Source of the DNA: Chryseobacterium oranimense
Lineage (GTDB): Bacteria; Bacteroidota; Bacteroidia; Flavobacteriales; Weeksellaceae
NCBI RefSeq assembly: GCF_900129755.1
Contig: NZ_FQWT01000001.1
Span: 248,001-312,000 of the forward strand
Length of the DNA stretch: 64,000 nucleotides
Reading direction: 5' to 3'
Positions 62,624 through 64,000 of the stretch are shown in pieces. How positions within the stretch are numbered: position 1 is the stretch's first letter; every line of letters starts with the position of its first letter. The translations under genes were made by a program, and so were the position numbers. The notes under the pieces were generated by a model. The model had not been told where the DNA came from and searched no databases. It saw only the letters and a list, made by a program, of their open reading frames with translations.

Positions 62624-64000
62624 TTATTTTTTCTGAAAGCTCCAGTAATCGAAATTAAATAACTTTCTTCCTGCCGTAATATTTTTCCCCCGGAACACAA
62701 AATATACATCGTGAACACCGGAAACAGATTCTGAAATTTTTGAGGTCAGGGTTTTGAACTCTTCCCAGCCACCGGTTCTCGGAATTTCAATCTCGGCTAT
62801 TTTTGGCCCTTTAACATCATCCAGATGAACTTCCAGAATTCCGCCATCAATTCCTGCGGCAACGGAAGCTGAAAATCCTGAAGTTCCCTTTTCAAAATCT
62901 ACCGAACGGACCCTGATATACCCTCCTGCTCTGGCATCGGAGACATACACTCCGGTTTTCCTGTTTTCGGAAGTGCTGCATTTTTCCGACCATGCCATGG
63001 TTTCTGCTTCTGTTCTCTGATATGGATTTAAGGTTCCAGCCGGAGCTACACCTTCTTTGGTCATTGTGATCTTCGGAATAGTCCCGTCAGCATTATATCT
63101 GAATTCTTCTACAGCAGTTGAGCGTCCGTAGCTTCCTCCGGCCGGCAATAATCCGGTATGGTAAAACAGGTAGGACTTTCCTTTGAAATCGATAATTCCG
63201 CCATGGTTGGTAAAGCTGTTAGTAGGCTGGTCGGTCATTATTTTCCCCTGATATTTCCACGGCCCGGTTGGCGATGGACTGGTTGAATAGGATAAACATT
63301 CTGTTCTTCCGGTCATTCCAGCATACATCATATAATATTGATTGTTTCGCTTGTAAAGCCATGGTCCTTCTACATACACATCATCAAATTTTTCCTGCTT
63401 TTGCAGAACCTCATCACTTTTCCCGGGACGTCTCAGCCCGCCGAAAGCTTCCACCGATTGTGGAATTTCTGTGATTTTCCCCTGGTAAGAAGTCATGTCT
63501 TTATTGAGTTTCACATAAAATAATTTACTGTTTCCCCAGTACAGATAAGCCTGTCCGTCATCATCTGTAAAAACCGTAGGGTCAATATTATCCCAGGTTC
63601 CGGTTGAAATCAGAGGTTTTCCCAAAGCATCTCTGAAAGGCCCGGTAGGACTGTCAGACACCGCAACCCCAATAGCCATATTGTTGTCAACAGTCTGTAC
63701 ACAGATATACCAGTAGAATTTACCGTTTCTTTCAATACACTGTGCTGCCCAGGCTCTGTCCCGCGCCCAGCTGAAAGACTCTAAAGAAATAGGCGAACCA
63801 TGGTCTGTATAATTGACCATATCTTCCGTGGAATACACCCGCCATTTGGTCATCGTATAAAAATCAAATCCCGGCTGATCATCCCCTGTATAAACATACA
63901 TTTTCCCTTGATAGACCATGGGAGCAGGATCTGGTGTAAAATGGGTCTGAATAACCGGATTCTGCGCAGAAATACCAATCCCTGCCAACAGAAAAGAAAG
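62624..64000 (-). CDS. Secreted GH43 with C-terminal CBM6-like domain (copy 1), partial
   Basis: The gene is cut by the window end, and 458 codons are visible. The frame stays open to 64000 and reads LSFLLAGIGISAQ at its start, the end of a signal peptide, so the true start is just outside the window. The GH43 residues are in FTPDPAPMV, NIDPTVFTDDD and the Glu of [11 protein letters not shown], followed by a CBM6-like domain closing FNFDYWSFQ. It closely resembles the following gene in layout and motifs, although the two differ in loop sequences such as RRPGKSDEVLQ, so they probably attack different linkages. Confidence 0.88.
   Translation of the reverse strand, partial: LSFLLAGIGISAQNPVIQTHFTPDPAPMVYQGKMYVYTGDDQPGFDFYTMTKWRVYSTEDMVNYTDHGSPISLESFSWARDRAWAAQCIERNGKFYWYICVQTVDNNMAIGVAVSDSPTGPFRDALGKPLISTGTWDNIDPTVFTDDDGQAYLYWGNSKLFYVKLNKDMTSYQGKITEIPQSVEAFGGLRRPGKSDEVLQKQEKFDDVYVEGPWLYKRNNQYYMMYAGMTGRTECLSYSTSPSPTGPWKYQGKIMTDQPTNSFTNHGGIIDFKGKSYLFYHTGLLPAGGSYGRSTAVEEFRYNADGTIPKITMTKEGVAPAGTLNPYQRTEAETMAWSEKCSTSENRKTGVYVSDARAGGYIRVRSVDFEKGTSGFSASVAAGIDGGILEVHLDDVKGPKIAEIEIPRTGGWEEFKTLTSKISESVSGVHDVYFVFRGKNITAGRKLFNFDYWSFQKK

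Overview
The window looks like a chromosomal segment of a flavobacterium, probably Chryseobacterium or a close relative. The reasons are the AT-rich intergenic DNA, the TAnnTTTG-type -7 promoter elements, a type IX secretion C-terminal domain, a NUDIX-fold AraR regulator and a very large set of plant-polysaccharide enzymes. This is a judgement from gene content; no search was run. I see no tRNA, rRNA, CRISPR array, insertion sequence or phage gene.

Layout. 1-3546 (minus) is the start of a capsule/exopolysaccharide locus: a 4,6-dehydratase, a Wza-like export lipoprotein and the N-terminus of a Wzc-like chain-length protein. 4033-5042 (minus) is an autoregulated marR plus membrane-protein pair. 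5150-10874 (plus) is a LacI-controlled ketose module: regulator, PfkB fructokinase, FHS-type transporter, sugar porin and ketose 3-epimerase. 10929-20717 (plus) is a stress and redox region: Dps, a LytTR response regulator, an ArcB-like hybrid kinase, an old-yellow-enzyme, an unknown protein, and an operon of a bicupin oxalate decarboxylase, DUF1275 protein, peroxiredoxin, DsbA-like protein and an alpha/beta hydrolase. Three promoters here share a 21-bp-period direct repeat at a fixed 42-bp distance from a CTTTAC element, the pattern expected of a LytTR regulon. 20805-25794 (minus) holds an AraC regulator, transaldolase, galK, galT and a HAD phosphatase.

25950-64000 is dominated by an arabinoxylan and arabinan degradation locus. 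Minus-strand operons are: GH127, CE20-like esterase, GPH transporter, GH10, GH43 and GH67; araB, araD, araA, aldose epimerase and SSS symporter; GH3 and GH51; GH30; and GH43, GH43, GH97, SGNH esterase and GH115. A GH5-ricin lipoprotein and the NUDIX regulator AraR are on the plus strand. Five operators of the form AARTGT-N7-ACAYTT lie in front of araR, GH127, araB, GH3 and the transaldolase/gal operon, so AraR probably couples arabinose sensing to xylan, arabinan and galactose use.

How it fits together: GH10 and GH30 cut the xylan chain. GH67 and GH115 remove glucuronic acid. GH43, GH51 and GH127 remove arabinose, and the SGNH esterases remove acyl groups. The GPH and SSS carriers import the products, araBAD feeds ribulose/xylulose phosphate into the pentose pathway, and the AraR-linked transaldolase continues it. 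No SusC/SusD pair and no xylose isomerase or xylulokinase is in the window.
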